From Clostridia bacterium (GTDB lineage: Bacteria; Bacillota_A; Clostridia; Peptostreptococcales; JAAYPU01), in the NCBI GenBank assembly GCA_022360735.1, contig JAKSCF010000396.1:1-7624 (forward strand): a stretch of DNA of 7,624 nucleotides, read 5' to 3'. The position numbers and the translations under genes were made by a program. Positions 5,653 to 7,624 of the stretch are shown here, in pieces. Each line of letters begins with the position of its first letter. Position 1 is the stretch's first letter. The notes under the pieces are model-generated. The model was given only the letters and a program-made list of their open reading frames with translations. It was not told the origin of the DNA and made no database searches.

Positions 5653-5663
5653 GAACGAAGTAA

Positions 5664-5692
5664 TCCCCTTGAGAAGTTAAACCTCAAGGGGA
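5664..5692. other. Perfect 10-bp hairpin between ftsH and fumA
   Basis: TCCCCTTGAG (5664-5673) and CTCAAGGGGA (5683-5692) are exact reverse complements around a 9-base loop. It lies 9 bp after the ftsH stop. In the direction of transcription it is followed by ATTACTTCG rather than a T-run, so it does not look like a standard intrinsic terminator. It may stabilise the ftsH 3' end, mark a processing site or attenuate read-through into fumA. Confidence 0.7.
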
Positions 5693-5701
5693 AATTTACT
5701 A

Positions 5702-7624
5702 TTATGACTCTAGTTCATCTTTATCGTCTTTGATATCTGTTTTTTTCTCTTCCACAATCAAGTTCTCATCTGAATCTTGTTCTTTTATTGGTTCCTTTTT
5801 TTCAACAATATTTATATCTTCGTCTTTGCTTAAATCGACTTGCTCATCTGAAAAAATTGCCTCAAAATCTTCCGCATCCAGCGTTTCTACTTCAAGTAAC
5901 TTATTGGCTACTTCATGTAGTTTATCTATATTATCCGTCAGTATTTTTTCAGCCTTTGCATAACCCTTCTCAACAATATCTTTAATCTCTTTATCGATTA
6001 TGGATGCTAACTCTTCAGAATAATTTCTTTTTGTTGAAAAATCTTTACCTAAGAATATTTCATCTGAAGTACTATAATTAACAGGGCCAAGTTTTTCACT
6101 CATACCATATTTGGTAATCATTGCTCGTGCAATATCTGTAGCTCTTTCTAAATCATTACTTGCACCTGTACTAATCTCATTAAGCACTACTTGTTCTGCT
6201 ACACGTCCACCTAGTAAGTGGATAATTTGTTCTCCCATTTCCGTTTTAGTTGCATAATACTTATCTTCTTTTGGAAGTATCATGGTAAAGCCTCCGGCTC
6301 TACCTCTTGGAATAATAGAAACTTGATGAACAGGGTCCGTGTTAGGAAGCATACGTGCCACCAGTGCATGCCCTGCTTCATGGTAAGCCGTTAATTTTCT
6401 TTCATTATCGCTAATGACTCTGCTTTTCTTTTCCGGACCTGCGATTACTTTTGTGATGGCTTCTTCAATAGTATCCATTTTGATGGTCTTTTGATTTTTT
6501 CTTGCCGTTAATAGTGCGGCTTCATTCATAAGATTTTCTATATCTGCAGGAGTAAATCCTGGTGTTCTCCTTGCAAGTACCTTCAATTCAACTGTTTTAT
6601 CAATTGGTTTATCTTTAGAATGAACCTTAAAAATAGCTTCTCTGCCTTTAATATCCGGTATTCCAATGACAACTTGCCTATCAAATCTTCCCGGTCTTAA
6701 TATTGCCGGATCCAATATATCAGGTCTATTGGTAGCTGCCATGATAATGATGCCTTCATTAACACCGAATCCATCCATTTCAACCAAAAGCTGATTTAAT
6801 GTTTGCTCTCTTTCATCATGACCGCCTCCAAGGCCGGCACCTCTTTTTCTACCAACTGCGTCAATCTCATCAATAAATACAATACAAGGTGAATTCTTTT
6901 TTGCTTGCTCGAATAAATCCCTTACTCTGGATGCACCTACTCCAACAAACATTTCTACAAAGTCAGAGCCACTGATACTGTAAAACGGTACACCGGCTTC
7001 GCCAGCAGTTGCTTTCGATAAGTATGTCTTTCCAGTTCCCGGAGGACCTACCATCAAAATACCTTTGGGTATTCTTGCACCTAAGTCAATGTATTTTTTA
7101 GGATTCTTTAAGAAATCTACAATTTCTTCCAGTTCTTCTTTTTCTTCATCTAACCCTGCTACTTCTTTAAAAGTAACCTTCTTCTGATCCTCTTCTTTGT
7201 GAAGCTTCGCTCTACTCTTTCCAAAGGACATGACACGTCCTCCGCCTTGAGACTGTTGCATAAATACAAACCAAAAAACTACAAAGATTAAAATCATAAA
7301 GATAGATGGAAGGATTTCAAAGAACCAAGGCGTCTTTGCAGGTGGTTGACCAGAAAGTTCAATCTTTCCTTCTTCAACTTGTGGGAGAATATACTTTTCA
7401 AATACAACCTCAGGCTCTATATTAGACGGCATATAGGTTTCAAATTTTGAGCCTGTTGATTTTACGGTTCCGGTTATTGTACTTTCCATTATGTGTATTG
7501 AACTAATATTCTCATTTTTTAACTCAACTACAAATTTTGAATAATTCAATTCGTCGATTGTTTGTGGCGGCTTTCCATACATATATACAATCGATAATAT
7601 AATTATAAATATCAGAATATAAAA
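5702..7624 (-). CDS. ftsH: ATP-dependent zinc metalloprotease FtsH, 5'-truncated by window edge
   Basis: The frame is open to the right edge, so the ATG at 7580-7582 is internal. The 14 codons before it read [14 protein letters not shown], the end of the first membrane helix. Numbering from that internal Met, an extracytoplasmic segment (about 5-85) and the second membrane helix (about 88-108) follow. The AAA+ module has Walker A GPPGTGKT (179-186), pore loop FVGVG (212-216), Walker B IVFIDE (234-239) and arginine fingers in RPGRFDR (296-302). The peptidase has HEAGH (401-405), with D477 as likely third zinc ligand. FtsH degrades membrane and short-lived cytosolic proteins. The tail beyond residue 580 is highly acidic and Lys-rich, low in complexity, as is common in FtsH. 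It is complete at the 3' end. Confidence 0.97.
   Translation of the reverse strand, partial: FYILIFIIILSIVYMYGKPPQTIDELNYSKFVVELKNENISSIHIMESTITGTVKSTGSKFETYMPSNIEPEVVFEKYILPQVEEGKIELSGQPPAKTPWFFEILPSIFMILIFVVFWFVFMQQSQGGGRVMSFGKSRAKLHKEEDQKKVTFKEVAGLDEEKEELEEIVDFLKNPKKYIDLGARIPKGILMVGPPGTGKTYLSKATAGEAGVPFYSISGSDFVEMFVGVGASRVRDLFEQAKKNSPCIVFIDEIDAVGRKRGAGLGGGHDEREQTLNQLLVEMDGFGVNEGIIIMAATNRPDILDPAILRPGRFDRQVVIGIPDIKGREAIFKVHSKDKPIDKTVELKVLARRTPGFTPADIENLMNEAALLTARKNQKTIKMDTIEEAITKVIAGPEKKSRVISDNERKLTAYHEAGHALVARMLPNTDPVHQVSIIPRGRAGGFTMILPKEDKYYATKTEMGEQIIHLLGGRVAEQVVLNEISTGASNDLERATDIARAMITKYGMSEKLGPVNYSTSDEIFLGKDFSTKRNYSEELASIIDKEIKDIVEKGYAKAEKILTDNIDKLHEVANKLLEVETLDAEDFEAIFSDEQVDLSKDEDINIVEKKEPIKEQDSDENLIVEEKKTDIKDDKDELES

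Noticed and set aside
5664..5692. Rho-independent terminator of ftsH
   Set aside because: The stem is strong, but the bases after it on the minus strand (ATTACTTCG) contain no T-run. I list it as a hairpin of unknown role.

Overview
The window reads as a chromosomal segment of a low-GC, anaerobic Gram-positive bacterium, most likely a member of the Clostridia. The reasons are AT-rich intergenic DNA, strong AGGAGG-type ribosome binding sites, TTG and GTG starts, a two-subunit oxygen-sensitive class I fumarase and a biotin-dependent sodium-pump decarboxylase. I cannot name the species. All seven genes lie on the minus strand, so transcription runs from the right end of the window to the left.

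In transcription order the layout is: ftsH (cut by the right edge, so the true start is not visible); a 61-bp gap with a perfect 10-bp hairpin; fumA (fumarase alpha, TTG start); a 370-bp gap; fumB (fumarase beta); a very AT-rich 305-bp gap; then a compact four-gene set, mmdA (carboxyltransferase), mmdD (small OadG-like membrane subunit, GTG start), mmdC (biotin carrier) and mmdB (membrane decarboxylase/Na+ pump, cut by the left edge about 20 residues before its expected end).

Functionally, FumAB interconverts fumarate and malate. MmdABCD decarboxylates (S)-methylmalonyl-CoA to propionyl-CoA while exporting Na+. These are two steps of the succinate-to-propionate fermentation route, so the block looks like a catabolic, energy-conserving locus downstream of the housekeeping protease FtsH. 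The methylmalonyl-CoA mutase, epimerase and CoA-transferase expected in that route are not in the window.

The most unusual stretch is 4545-4800, between the two fumarase subunit genes. It is an array of four related but unequal repeat units carrying two hairpins. Comparing units shows paired, compensatory base changes in both stems, which argues for a conserved structured RNA or a hairpin-type mobile repeat rather than chance. The fumA stop codon is the edge of the last unit. Just beyond the array, fumB has its own good promoter, with an 8-bp palindrome (TGTATACA) over the predicted transcription start. The same palindrome recurs upstream of mmdA, suggesting a shared regulator.
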